Part shown: piece after piece, positions 14,000 to 22,412 of the stretch
How positions within the stretch are numbered: position 1 is the stretch's first letter
Layout of the letters: each line of letters starts with the position of its first letter
Source of the DNA: an uncultured Alphaproteobacteria bacterium
GTDB taxonomy: Bacteria > Pseudomonadota > Alphaproteobacteria > HIMB59 > GCA-002718135
Length of the DNA stretch: 64,000 nt
Reading direction: 5' to 3'
Assembly: GCA_902540265.1 (NCBI GenBank)
Contig: CACBLW010000003.1
Coordinates: 1-64,000, forward strand
Notes under the pieces: model-generated
Told to the model about the DNA's origin: nothing
Databases searched by the model: none
The model's input: the letters and a program-made list of their open reading frames with translations, nothing else
Program-made: the position numbers and the translations under genes

Positions 14000-14746
14000 A
14001 TGAAATATATAACTAAATATAAATCTCCTAATTACAATTCAAGAAAAAAATCTAAAATACAGTTCATAATAATTCATTATACTGCATTAAGAAATACTAA
14101 AGAAGCTATTACATATTTGTGTACAAGGGAGAAAAAAGTAAGCGCACATTATTTAATTTCTCAAAATGGTGTAATTTATTGTTTAGTAGATGAAAAATTC
14201 AGAGCATGGCACGCAGGTCAATCATACTGGCAAGATATTGTTGATATAAACTCTTTTTCAATAGGAATTGAACTTGATTATAATCCGTATGGAAAAAATA
14301 ATAAATTTTCTTCTAAAATGATATCTTCATTAAAAAAGTTAATTCTTAAAATAAAAGATAAATATAAGATTAACAAAAAAAATATTTTAGCACATTCTGA
14401 TGTAGCGCCATTTAGAAAAAAGGATCCTGGCAAATATTTTCCCTGGAAATTATTAGAAAATGAAAATATCATCTTAAACTTTCAAAATATAACAATAAAT
14501 GAAATAAAAATAATTCAAGATTGGTTTATCAAATATAATATTAGATCAAAAAAAAGAATTATAATTTTTGCACTTTCATTAATTGGGTATGATACGGGTC
14601 AAGTTCATAAAAATTTAAAACATTATAATAGGTTAATTACGGCTTATAAAAGTAGACATCTAAATGAATTCACTTATGTAAATCAAGAAATTGTTTATAC
14701 TAGTATAATTAAGCAATTATTGAAAAATTTATTGACGAAAAATTAA
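14000..14746 (+). CDS. N-acetylmuramoyl-L-alanine amidase, AmpD/AmiD type
   Basis: Zinc amidase (Amidase_2 family) that cuts the bond between N-acetylmuramic acid and L-alanine in peptidoglycan or its fragments, 248 residues. Zinc ligands are H26 (IIIHYTA) and H132 (LAHSDVAP), with D142 in KKDPGK as the likely third. E91 in GIELDYN and the AWHAGQ segment complete the active site. No signal peptide is obvious, so it could be the cytoplasmic AmpD-like recycling enzyme. However, the roughly 90 residues after the amidase core resemble the extra C-terminal domain of AmiD-type proteins. It lies just before the RNase P RNA gene. Confidence 0.87.
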   Translation: MKYITKYKSPNYNSRKKSKIQFIIIHYTALRNTKEAITYLCTREKKVSAHYLISQNGVIYCLVDEKFRAWHAGQSYWQDIVDINSFSIGIELDYNPYGKNNKFSSKMISSLKKLILKIKDKYKINKKNILAHSDVAPFRKKDPGKYFPWKLLENENIILNFQNITINEIKIIQDWFIKYNIRSKKRIIIFALSLIGYDTGQVHKNLKHYNRLITAYKSRHLNEFTYVNQEIVYTSIIKQLLKNLLTKN

Positions 14747-14763
14747 ATAGATTTATTACACCA

Positions 14764-15103
14764 CTTGATGGTGCGATGATCGCTTGAGAAATCAAGAGGA
14801 AAGTCCGGGCTCCACTGGAAAAAAAACCAGGTAACACCTGGCAAGTGTAAGCTTAGGGAAAGTGCAACAGAAAATATACCGCCTGCAAAGGTAAGGGTGA
14901 AATGGTAAGGTAAGAGCTTACCGCTTTTTTGGTAACAAAAAAGGCATTGCAAACCCTTTTTGGAGCAAGGTCAAATAGGAATAGCAATCAGTTCCAGCTG
15001 AGTTATTCGGGTAGACTGCTTGAAACAAATGGCAACGTTTGTTCTAGATTAATGATCATCAATTTTTAATAAATTACAGAACCCGGCTTATGCACCATCT
15101 ATA
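14764..15103 (+). ncRNA. rnpB: RNase P RNA (class A)
   Basis: Catalytic RNA that trims the 5' leader from pre-tRNAs. The conserved P4 strand GAGGAAAGTCCGGGCTCC lies at about 14796-14813 and its partner ACAGAACCCGGCTTA at 15076-15090. Eight bases at 14767-14774 (GATGGTGC) pair exactly with 15092-15099 (GCACCATC) to close helix P1, which fixes both ends closely. The internal conserved AGGGTGAAA and AAACCC segments are also present. The gene lies between the amidase and mraZ. Open reading frames over this stretch are not real genes. Confidence 0.95.
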
Positions 15104-15138
15104 ATTATTGAGAACATACAAAGAACATTTATGAATAA

Positions 15139-15166
15139 TTCATATACCCATTGACGCCCATATAAT
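15139..15166 (+). promoter_or_regulatory. Probable mraZ/dcw promoter
   Basis: A perfect -10 hexamer TATAAT lies at 15161-15166. A weak -35 candidate, TTCATA, lies 16 bp upstream at 15139-15144. Transcription would begin near 15173, leaving a leader of about 14 nt before the mraZ ATG at 15187. The -10 lies inside the array of MraZ boxes, as expected for an autoregulated promoter. The TTGACG at 15151 is too close to the -10 to be its -35. Confidence 0.6.
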
Positions 15167-15180
15167 CCCATGATAACCCA
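15147..15180 (-). promoter_or_regulatory. Four MraZ operator boxes (TGGGN, 10-bp spacing)
   Basis: NCCCA occurs four times with exact 10-bp spacing; the CCCA parts are at 15147-15150, 15157-15160, 15167-15170 and 15177-15180. On the minus strand this reads as TGGGN pentamers separated by 5-nt spacers. TGGGN repeats with 5-nt spacers are the known binding pattern of E. coli MraZ. The boxes flank the TATAAT -10 and end 6 bp before the mraZ start, so bound MraZ should block initiation. Confidence 0.8.
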
Positions 15181-15186
15181 TTTTAA

Positions 15187-15648
15187 ATGGATTTATTTGT
15201 ATCTAAATATTTTAATAAAATAGATAAAAAGGGAAGGATTTCTCTACCTTCTAGTTTTAGAAATGTTCTTCCTAAAGCTAACAGAAATGAAATAATTTTA
15301 TACAAATCTATAAAATCACCATCTATTGAAGGATGCGGTGTTGGACGATTAAAAGAAATTGCAAAAAGAATTAACAACCTAGATTTTTTCTCGGAAGATT
15401 ATGATGATTTCTCAACATCAATATTTTCTGAAATAGTCACAACTAATGTTGATAAAGAAGGAAGGTTTTTAATACCTGAAGCATTAAAATTATATGCAGG
15501 AATAAAAACAGAAGCCGCTTTTTTTGGTCAAGGACATTTTTTTCAGATATGGGAACCTAAACAAGGTCTAAAAAATACTGAGGATTCAAGAAAACGTTTA
15601 TTAAAAGAAAAAAAATCATTACGAATGATGTTAACACAACAAAAATGA
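15187..15648 (+). CDS. mraZ: Transcriptional regulator MraZ
   Basis: DNA-binding protein of the AbrB-like fold that controls the division and cell-wall cluster, 153 residues, typical length. Two MraZ half-domains are visible: KKGRISLPSSFRNVL (about 12-27) and DKEGRFLIPEALKLYAGI (about 93-110). The array of TGGGN boxes directly upstream is its probable operator, giving autorepression. It is the first gene of the 17.6-kb dcw run, and rsmH follows after 1 bp. It is the only recognisable transcription factor in the window. Confidence 0.95.
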   Translation: MDLFVSKYFNKIDKKGRISLPSSFRNVLPKANRNEIILYKSIKSPSIEGCGVGRLKEIAKRINNLDFFSEDYDDFSTSIFSEIVTTNVDKEGRFLIPEALKLYAGIKTEAAFFGQGHFFQIWEPKQGLKNTEDSRKRLLKEKKSLRMMLTQQK

Positions 15649-15649
15649 T

Positions 15650-16588
15650 ATGAAAAATTTACATAAGTCAGTAATGATTAATGAAATAATATCTTTTCTA
15701 CCATTAACAAAATCAATAAATATAATAGATGCAACTTTTGGTGGTGGCGGTTATTCAAAAACTATTCTTGAAAAATTTAATGTAAATCATTTATTAGCAA
15801 TAGATAGGGATCCAATTTCAAAAATATTTGCAAAAGAATTAGAAATTAAATTTCCAAATTTTACTCTAATAAATGATAAATTTAGTAAAATTGAAGAAAT
15901 AGTAAATAACACAAAGTTTAAAGATAAAAAATTTGACATTATTCTTTTTGATATAGGCACAAGCTCAAATCAAATAGATAATGCACAAAGAGGTTTTTCA
16001 TTCAACAAATCCGGACCGCTTGATATGCGAATGGGTGTTTCAGATAAAAATGCTTACGATATAATTAATAATTATGAAGAAAAAAATTTAGCTGATATAA
16101 TTTATCAATATGGAGAAGAACGTTATTCAAGAGTTATTGCAAAAGAAATAGTAAAAAATAGAAAAATAAAATTTATAAACAATACGATAGAATTATCAAA
16201 TATTGTTAAAAAATGTTTACCAAAAAAGAATCAATTAAAAAATAAGATTCATCCAGCAACAAAAACATTTCAGGCAATTAGAATTTATGTAAATGATGAG
16301 TTAAGTGAACTTAAGATGAGTTTAGAAAAAACTCTAAAAATTTTAAATAAAGATGGTTTAATTTTAGTAGTTTCTTTCCAAAGTCTAGAAGATAGAATTG
16401 TGAAAGATTTTTTTAACCACAATAGTGGTAAACGATGGCGTTCCTCCCGCCACTACCCGGAGTTACCTGATAAACTGGCAACTCAACTTAAAATAATCAC
16501 CAAAAAACCAATATTGCCATCAGCTTCTGAGATTTTAGAAAATCCCAGATCTAGATCAGCAAAACTTCGGGTAGCTCAGAAAATTTAA
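15650..16588 (+). CDS. rsmH: 16S rRNA (cytosine(1402)-N4)-methyltransferase RsmH
   Basis: S-adenosylmethionine-dependent enzyme (formerly MraW) that methylates N4 of C1402 in 16S rRNA, 312 residues. The SAM-binding motif is DATFGGGGYSKTIL (about 26-39). Family motifs follow: DIILFDIGTSSNQID, RGFSFNKSGPLDMRM, and near the end VVSFQSLEDRIVKDFF. It is the second gene of the dcw operon as in most bacteria. The ATG starts one base after the mraZ stop. No irregularities are visible. Confidence 0.96.
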   Translation: MKNLHKSVMINEIISFLPLTKSINIIDATFGGGGYSKTILEKFNVNHLLAIDRDPISKIFAKELEIKFPNFTLINDKFSKIEEIVNNTKFKDKKFDIILFDIGTSSNQIDNAQRGFSFNKSGPLDMRMGVSDKNAYDIINNYEEKNLADIIYQYGEERYSRVIAKEIVKNRKIKFINNTIELSNIVKKCLPKKNQLKNKIHPATKTFQAIRIYVNDELSELKMSLEKTLKILNKDGLILVVSFQSLEDRIVKDFFNHNSGKRWRSSRHYPELPDKLATQLKIITKKPILPSASEILENPRSRSAKLRVAQKI

Positions 16589-16590
16589 TA

Positions 16591-16905
16591 ATGAAGTATA
16601 CTAAATCAATTATATTCTTTTTAATTCTTAATTTAATACTAATTTTTTCAATGATTTTTATTGCTAACAATACAAGAGAAATCGAAAAAAATAATCTTAA
16701 TCTGAAAATGAATATTTCTAAGATTTCAGAAAACTTAAAAATCAATAAGATTGAACTAGCTGCTCATCAAAAAAGCTCATATTTAAAAACACTATATGAA
16801 TTGTATTTTTATGAAACTCAAAACAATAATGTCCCTCTTATTGTAAAAATGAAAGAACTTTCAAATCAAGATAAAAATATTAAGCTTGTTAGTTCAAATA
16901 ATTAA
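16591..16905 (+). CDS. ftsL: Putative cell-division protein FtsL
   Basis: Small bitopic membrane protein, 104 residues. One membrane helix covers about residues 6-26 and is followed by a region compatible with a coiled coil (ENTREIEKNNLNLKMNISKISENLK and onward). FtsL forms a complex with FtsQ/DivIC and activates FtsWI at the septum. The sequence itself is poorly conserved. The identification rests on size, topology and its invariable position between rsmH and ftsI. Confidence 0.75.
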   Translation: MKYTKSIIFFLILNLILIFSMIFIANNTREIEKNNLNLKMNISKISENLKINKIELAAHQKSSYLKTLYELYFYETQNNNVPLIVKMKELSNQDKNIKLVSSNN

Positions 16906-16908
16906 TTA

Positions 16909-18558
16909 ATGTTAAGTAAACTAAAATTATTTGATAGTGATTCTTTAAAATTACTTCATAGAAGAGTTTTTTTTTCAATTACAATTTTTATCTTTGTCTA
17001 TTTTATTTCTATTTATAGAATCTCGTCAATTATGCTCTTTCCTGATCTGAATGATGATACCACTAATTATATAAAAAAAGATATTAGGGGCAGTATTTAT
17101 GACAGGAATGGCACTACAATTGCTACTTCAATTGAAAGTATCTCTTTATCAATTAACCCTAATAAGATAAAAAATAAAAAAGAACTAGCCTATAAATTGG
17201 GATTAATTCTTGATTTAGATATAAAAAAAATAGAAAAAAAATTATTATCAACAAGTAAATTTATTTGGATAAAAAGAAATATATCTCCAGTTGAATATCA
17301 AGAAATAATTAATCTTGGTGAAATAAACATCAAAGCTCATAAGGAATTTAAAAGAATATATCCTTATAAGAATACGTTGTCACATATTCTTGGATATGTA
17401 GATATTGATCAAATTGGTCAGAGTGGAATTGAGAGGTATTTTGAAGATGATCTCGCAAAATCACAGGATATAATTATTAGTATTGATACTAATTTACAGC
17501 AGTTGGTTAGAGAAAATCTCTTAAAAACTATAAATAATTATAAAGCTGAATCCGGTTTAGCTATAGTTATGGATATTACTAACGGTCAAATCTTATCATC
17601 AGTAAGCTTACCTGATTATAATCCTGAGGACAAATCTTCATATAATAACAATAATTTAATGAATAGAGTTTTTCAGTCTAATTATGAAATGGGATCAACT
17701 TTCAAACCAATAACTGCCACTATTGGATTTGATTTAGATATTATAGATCCTCAAATGACTTTTGATGTTACAAAAAAATATTTAAATATAAGTGATCATG
17801 ATAAATACAAAGATAATGGTATTTATGATGTTGAAAAAATAATTGTTGAATCATCCAATATTGGTACAGCTCAGATTGCTACTTTGATTGGAAAAAAAAA
17901 CCAAATAGAATTTTTTGAAAAAATAGGTTTCAATAAAAAAATAAATATAGAAAATAAAGAAAGCTCAGCTCCTTTAGGAAATAAATATAATTGGGGTAAG
18001 CTAGAAACAGCAACGATAGGATTTGGACATGGATTTGCAATTACACCTCTTCATTTAGTTAAAGCTTATGCTTCATTAGCGAATAATGGAAATGAGGTTT
18101 TTCCTACACTTCAATTAAACAAACAATTTGAACAAAATCAAATTTTTAATAATAAAGAATCATCTAAATTCTTTATCAATTTATTAAATTCTGTCGTTCT
18201 CAAGACCGAATACACTGGTCCTAGAGTAAAAGTAGATGGTTATTCTGTAGGAGGTAAAACTGGAACATCAGAATTACTAAATCCAAATGGTGGATATTAT
18301 AAGGATAGAAACTTAACGTCCTTTATTGGAATATTTCCAACAAATAATCCAAAATATGTAGTTTACACTGCTATTGAGTATCCAAAAAAGGAAACAGGAA
18401 CTAAACAAAGAATGACTGGAGCAAGAGTAAATGCACCCTTGGTAAAAGATATTATTATTAATATTATAAGCCTCTTTAATATTTCAAAAGATAAAAATGA
18501 TGATCTTCTAAAAGTAGACACAAATTTTTTATATAGAAAATTGAATGCTACTGTCTAA
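16909..18558 (+). CDS. ftsI: Peptidoglycan D,D-transpeptidase FtsI (PBP3)
   Basis: Septal class B penicillin-binding protein that cross-links peptidoglycan together with FtsW, 549 residues. An N-terminal membrane helix (about 20-40) precedes the dimerisation domain (RGSIYDRNG, 60-68). Transpeptidase motifs are S263-TF-K266 (MGSTFKP), S315-S-N317, and K450-T-G (GGKTGTS). It lies between ftsL and murE and overlaps murE by 14 bp. Length and motif spacing are normal. Confidence 0.95.
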   Translation: MLSKLKLFDSDSLKLLHRRVFFSITIFIFVYFISIYRISSIMLFPDLNDDTTNYIKKDIRGSIYDRNGTTIATSIESISLSINPNKIKNKKELAYKLGLILDLDIKKIEKKLLSTSKFIWIKRNISPVEYQEIINLGEINIKAHKEFKRIYPYKNTLSHILGYVDIDQIGQSGIERYFEDDLAKSQDIIISIDTNLQQLVRENLLKTINNYKAESGLAIVMDITNGQILSSVSLPDYNPEDKSSYNNNNLMNRVFQSNYEMGSTFKPITATIGFDLDIIDPQMTFDVTKKYLNISDHDKYKDNGIYDVEKIIVESSNIGTAQIATLIGKKNQIEFFEKIGFNKKINIENKESSAPLGNKYNWGKLETATIGFGHGFAITPLHLVKAYASLANNGNEVFPTLQLNKQFEQNQIFNNKESSKFFINLLNSVVLKTEYTGPRVKVDGYSVGGKTGTSELLNPNGGYYKDRNLTSFIGIFPTNNPKYVVYTAIEYPKKETGTKQRMTGARVNAPLVKDIIINIISLFNISKDKNDDLLKVDTNFLYRKLNATV

Positions 18559-19963
18559 TTTATCAAAAGTTATAAGAGTAAATAAATCGTACAACTTTAA
18601 TAAAAATAAATATTTCTCTGCAATTACCTCTAACTCAAAATTTACTAATAACAAAACGTTGTTTGTTTATGACAAAAATACAAATGTAAAAAAGATTTAT
18701 TTTGATGAAGTACTTAAGAATAAAACTCCTGCTATAATTTCAAATAAATATATTAAAAACTTAAAAATTCCTCAATTTGTTGTATCTAATATTAATTTTG
18801 AGATATATTATTTATTAAATAAACTTCATAGTAATCTTCCCTTTAAAACACTAGCAGTTACAGGCACCAATGGAAAGACATCAGTTGTTTGGTATATTTC
18901 AAAGATTCTTAATTCACTAAAATATAATAATACAATAGTTGGTACTTTAGGACATTTTGTAAACGGAAAAAAAATAAATGATATAAATTTAACAACACCT
19001 GCCTATGAAGAATTATTTAGATATGGATCTTCAAATAAAAAAGAAAAAAATATTTTCATTTTTGAAGCTTCAAGTCACGCTCTAGAACAAAACAGGTTAA
19101 GAAATTATCCTATAAATATTGCAGCTATTACAAACATCTCAAAAGATCATCTTGATTACCATAAAACATTCTCAAATTATAAAAAATCTAAAATTAAACT
19201 TTTCTCTAAACATTTAGTAAATTCTGGATCTGCTGTAATTAATTCAAGATTAAAAATCTTATCTGAATTAAAAAAAACATTGATAAAAAAAAACGTAAAA
19301 TTAAAATATTTCGGAAATAAAAATATAAAATTAATAAAAATAAATGATTTTGTATATTTGAATATTAACAATAATAAATATAAACTAGAAAATCTAAAAC
19401 TTAAAACAAATATAGAATTAGAAAATTTAGAATGCGCAATTACTTGTTGCTTAGCACTTAATATTGGTCAAAGTAAAATTATAAGAGTATTATCAAAAGT
19501 TACAAATCCATCAGGTCGTTTGCAGACAATTGAGTATAAGAAAAAAAAATCAAAAATTATTATTGATTATGCACATACACCTGATGCTTTGAAAAAAATT
19601 TTACTTGCTTATAAAATAAAAAAAATGAAACCTTCAATTTTATTTGGTTGTGGCGGTGATAGAGATAAAAGTAAGCGAAAATCTATGGCATTAATTGCAA
19701 ATAAATATGCTGATAAAATTTATATAACGGATGACAATCCTAGAAATGAAAATCCATCTAAAATAAGGAAAAATATTCTAAAGTATTGTTCTAGAGCTAT
19801 GGAAGTATCTAATAGAAGAAAAGCAATTAAATTAGCTATTAAAGAATTAAAAATGAATGAAATTTTAATAGTAGCAGGTAAAGGGCACGAAAAATTTCAA
19901 GTTTTAAAAAATAAAACAATTAAGTTTGATGATTTTACAGTTGTAAAACAATTATTAAATTAA
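18545..19963 (+). CDS. murE: UDP-MurNAc-tripeptide synthetase MurE (meso-DAP adding)
   Basis: Cytoplasmic Mur ligase that adds the third residue to the UDP-MurNAc dipeptide, 472 residues. The ATP-binding loop is TGTNGKT (106-112). The substrate motif DDNPRNENP, near residue 395, contains the DNPR tetrad that marks meso-diaminopimelate specificity, so the cell wall is of the Gram-negative DAP type. The ATG lies inside the end of ftsI and the stop overlaps the murF ATG. These overlaps indicate tight translational coupling across the cluster. Confidence 0.95.
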   Translation: MLLSNLSKVIRVNKSYNFNKNKYFSAITSNSKFTNNKTLFVYDKNTNVKKIYFDEVLKNKTPAIISNKYIKNLKIPQFVVSNINFEIYYLLNKLHSNLPFKTLAVTGTNGKTSVVWYISKILNSLKYNNTIVGTLGHFVNGKKINDINLTTPAYEELFRYGSSNKKEKNIFIFEASSHALEQNRLRNYPINIAAITNISKDHLDYHKTFSNYKKSKIKLFSKHLVNSGSAVINSRLKILSELKKTLIKKNVKLKYFGNKNIKLIKINDFVYLNINNNKYKLENLKLKTNIELENLECAITCCLALNIGQSKIIRVLSKVTNPSGRLQTIEYKKKKSKIIIDYAHTPDALKKILLAYKIKKMKPSILFGCGGDRDKSKRKSMALIANKYADKIYITDDNPRNENPSKIRKNILKYCSRAMEVSNRRKAIKLAIKELKMNEILIVAGKGHEKFQVLKNKTIKFDDFTVVKQLLN

Positions 19964-21327
19964 TGATCGAATTATATAAATTAGAGAAATATATAATATC
20001 TAAAAAAGATAAAATTCAAATATCAAGTAAAGATATTAAAAGTGGTGATATATTTCTTGCTTTAAAAGGTAAAAGGTTTCATGGAAACAAGTTTTTAAAT
20101 GAAGCAATAGATAGAGGTGCAAAGTTTTGTGTAACTGATAATAAAAATTTCAAAAAAAATAAAAAAATTTTATATGTAAATAATATTTATAAATATCTTT
20201 CAAAAATAGCAAAAACGAAACGAGATTTATACAAAGGTAAAGTAATAGGCATTACTGGCAGTGCTGGTAAAACTACTTTAAAAGAAACTTTAGCATTTTT
20301 CTTAAAAAAAAATCATACGATTTCTTACTCAAAGAAAAGTTATAATAATCAGTTAGGTGTATTAATTTCTTTACTAAATTTAAATTTAAAATCAAATTAT
20401 GCAATTTTTGAAATTGGAACAAATAATTTTGGTGAGATAAAATTTCTTAGTAATTTAGTCAAACCATCAGAGGTATTTATTACAAATATACAATCTACTC
20501 ACCTTGAAAATTTTCAAACTAAAAATAATATTGCCAGAGAAAAAGCTGATATATTTATTTCTAAATATAATAATAATAGAAAAAAGCTATATCTTAATGT
20601 TTCTTCTAAATCTGAAAATATTTTAATCACAAAAGCAAAAAAAGAAAAAAATCTTAAAATAATTCGTATTGATAATTCTTCAAAAAAATATTTTATTAAA
20701 AAAATATCTCCCTATAAAAAATTGCATAAAGTAACTTTATCAATTAATAAAAAAAAGGTTAACATTGTTACTGATGCAATAGTAATGCATAGATTAAATA
20801 ACTTATTATTTTGTCTTGCATTTTATAATGAAAATTCTCTAAACATCAAATCAGTTATAAATCGATTCAAGTTTTTAAAACCAGTGGAAGGTAGGGGATT
20901 AGTTCATAAAATTTCTTTAAATAAAAAAAAAATAAATATTATTGATGAATCTTATAATGCTAATCCTGATACAATGTTGCAAAGCATAAAAAACTTAGAA
21001 AATATCAAAGTAAAAAATAATAAAAAAATAATAATCCTAGGGACAATGAATGAATTAGGAAATAATTCTTATAAAATTCATTATAAATTACTACAACAAT
21101 TAGATGCCACTATTTTTAAATTTGTAATTTTATGTGGCGAATTCTTTGAATTATCTGTAAAAAATTTAAATCCAAATAATGAATTTATCCATTTTAAAAA
21201 TACAAATAAAATTATGCAATTTTTAAAAGAGAAAGTGCATAATAATGACATTATTTTAATTAAATGTTCTAATTCGACAAAAATAAATAAGTTTGCAAAA
21301 ATACTATTAAAACAGGTATCGATTTGA
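19963..21327 (+). CDS. murF: UDP-MurNAc-tripeptide:D-Ala-D-Ala ligase MurF
   Basis: Last Mur ligase, attaching D-Ala-D-Ala to complete the UDP-MurNAc pentapeptide, 454 residues. The P-loop reads GITGSAGKTT (near residue 95), followed by KKSYNNQLGVLISLL and EIGTNNFGEI, both MurF family features. A later DESYNANPDTM motif lies in the central-to-C-terminal part. The coding sequence is very rich in Lys, Asn and Ile from AT pressure. Its stop overlaps the TTG start of mraY. Confidence 0.94.
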   Translation: MIELYKLEKYIISKKDKIQISSKDIKSGDIFLALKGKRFHGNKFLNEAIDRGAKFCVTDNKNFKKNKKILYVNNIYKYLSKIAKTKRDLYKGKVIGITGSAGKTTLKETLAFFLKKNHTISYSKKSYNNQLGVLISLLNLNLKSNYAIFEIGTNNFGEIKFLSNLVKPSEVFITNIQSTHLENFQTKNNIAREKADIFISKYNNNRKKLYLNVSSKSENILITKAKKEKNLKIIRIDNSSKKYFIKKISPYKKLHKVTLSINKKKVNIVTDAIVMHRLNNLLFCLAFYNENSLNIKSVINRFKFLKPVEGRGLVHKISLNKKKINIIDESYNANPDTMLQSIKNLENIKVKNNKKIIILGTMNELGNNSYKIHYKLLQQLDATIFKFVILCGEFFELSVKNLNPNNEFIHFKNTNKIMQFLKEKVHNNDIILIKCSNSTKINKFAKILLKQVSI

Positions 21328-22412
21328 TTAAATATTTGGCCTTTGAATACCAATCTTTATTTAGTTTTCTAAATATTTTTAATTATATAACATTTAGAAC
21401 TGGCGCCTCTATTCTTACTGGATTATTTTTTTCTCTCATATTTGGAAATTATATTATTAACAAATTATCAAATGTTCAGCCAACTGGCCAGCCAATAAGA
21501 GATGATGGTCCAGAGTCACATATAATTGCAAAAAAAGGTACTCCTACAATGGGTGGCCTGTTGATTATTCTAAGTGTTTTTGTTTCAACAATTATTTGGG
21601 CTGATTTACAAAATATTTTTATATGGATTTTACTTTTAACTATTTTAATTTTTGGATCTATTGGTTTTGCAGATGACTACAGTAAAATAAAATCAAATAC
21701 AAGTAAGGGTATTTCATCAAAAATAAGAATTATATTTCAAATCATTTTTTCTTTTTTCATTACATATTTAATTCTTATAAATTTAGATCCAAGTATAAGC
21801 AAATCTATGACATTTCCTTTCTTTAAAAATTTAATTATAGATTTTGGAATATTTTATTTTCTAATTTCCATATTTATAATTATTGGATCAGCTAATGCAG
21901 TAAATCTAACTGACGGACTTGATGGTTTAGCAATTGTCCCTGTAATGATAGTTGCTATGTCTTTTGCTTTCATAGCTTATGTTTCAGGTAATATAGTTTT
22001 TTCTAATTATTTACTTATCCAATATATTCCTGGAACCGGTGAATTAGCAGTTTTTTGTGGTTCTTTAATTGGAGCCGCTTTAGGTTTTCTTTGGTTTAAC
22101 GCACCACCTGCCAAAGTTTTTATGGGTGATACAGGATCTTTAGCATTAGGCGGCTCTTTAGGCTCAGTCGCAATAATATGCAAGCATGAAATTCTTCTTG
22201 CAATAATAGGAGGTTTATTTGTTGTAGAAACCTTGTCTGTAGTAATCCAAGTATTCATTTTTAAAATGACAGGAAGAAGGGTTTTTTTAATGGCTCCACT
22301 ACATCATCATTTTGAAAAAAAGGGATGGCCTGAGTCAACAATAGTTATTCGTTTTTGGATAATTACTATTGTATTAGCTTTGATAGGTCTTGCAACTTTA
22401 AGAATAAGATAA
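21324..22412 (+). CDS. mraY: Phospho-MurNAc-pentapeptide transferase MraY
   Basis: Integral membrane enzyme that makes lipid I from UDP-MurNAc-pentapeptide and undecaprenyl phosphate, 362 residues, about ten membrane segments. Signatures are KKGTPTMGGLLII (near 72), GFADDYSKI, NAVNLTDGLDGLA, and FMGDTGSLALGG. The C-terminal HHHFEKKGWPE is the classic MraY histidine motif. It uses a TTG start overlapping the murF stop (TTGA). The stop overlaps the murD ATG by one base. Confidence 0.97.
   Translation: MIKYLAFEYQSLFSFLNIFNYITFRTGASILTGLFFSLIFGNYIINKLSNVQPTGQPIRDDGPESHIIAKKGTPTMGGLLIILSVFVSTIIWADLQNIFIWILLLTILIFGSIGFADDYSKIKSNTSKGISSKIRIIFQIIFSFFITYLILINLDPSISKSMTFPFFKNLIIDFGIFYFLISIFIIIGSANAVNLTDGLDGLAIVPVMIVAMSFAFIAYVSGNIVFSNYLLIQYIPGTGELAVFCGSLIGAALGFLWFNAPPAKVFMGDTGSLALGGSLGSVAIICKHEILLAIIGGLFVVETLSVVIQVFIFKMTGRRVFLMAPLHHHFEKKGWPESTIVIRFWIITIVLALIGLATLRIR

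Noticed and set aside
14743-14952. Minus-strand reading frame of 69 codons
   Set aside because: It lies over the RNase P RNA and has no resemblance to a protein family; the RNA structure explains the sequence.
15151-15166. TTGACG followed by TATAAT as a sigma-70 promoter pair
   Set aside because: Only four bases separate the hexamers, far from the 16-18 needed. TTGACG belongs to the MraZ-box spacing; the -10 must use another -35.
22355-22411. Upstream extension of murD inside mraY
   Set aside because: The extra residues come from the mraY C-terminal frame region and are not MurD-like; the ATG at 22412 gives the canonical overlap and N-terminal fold.
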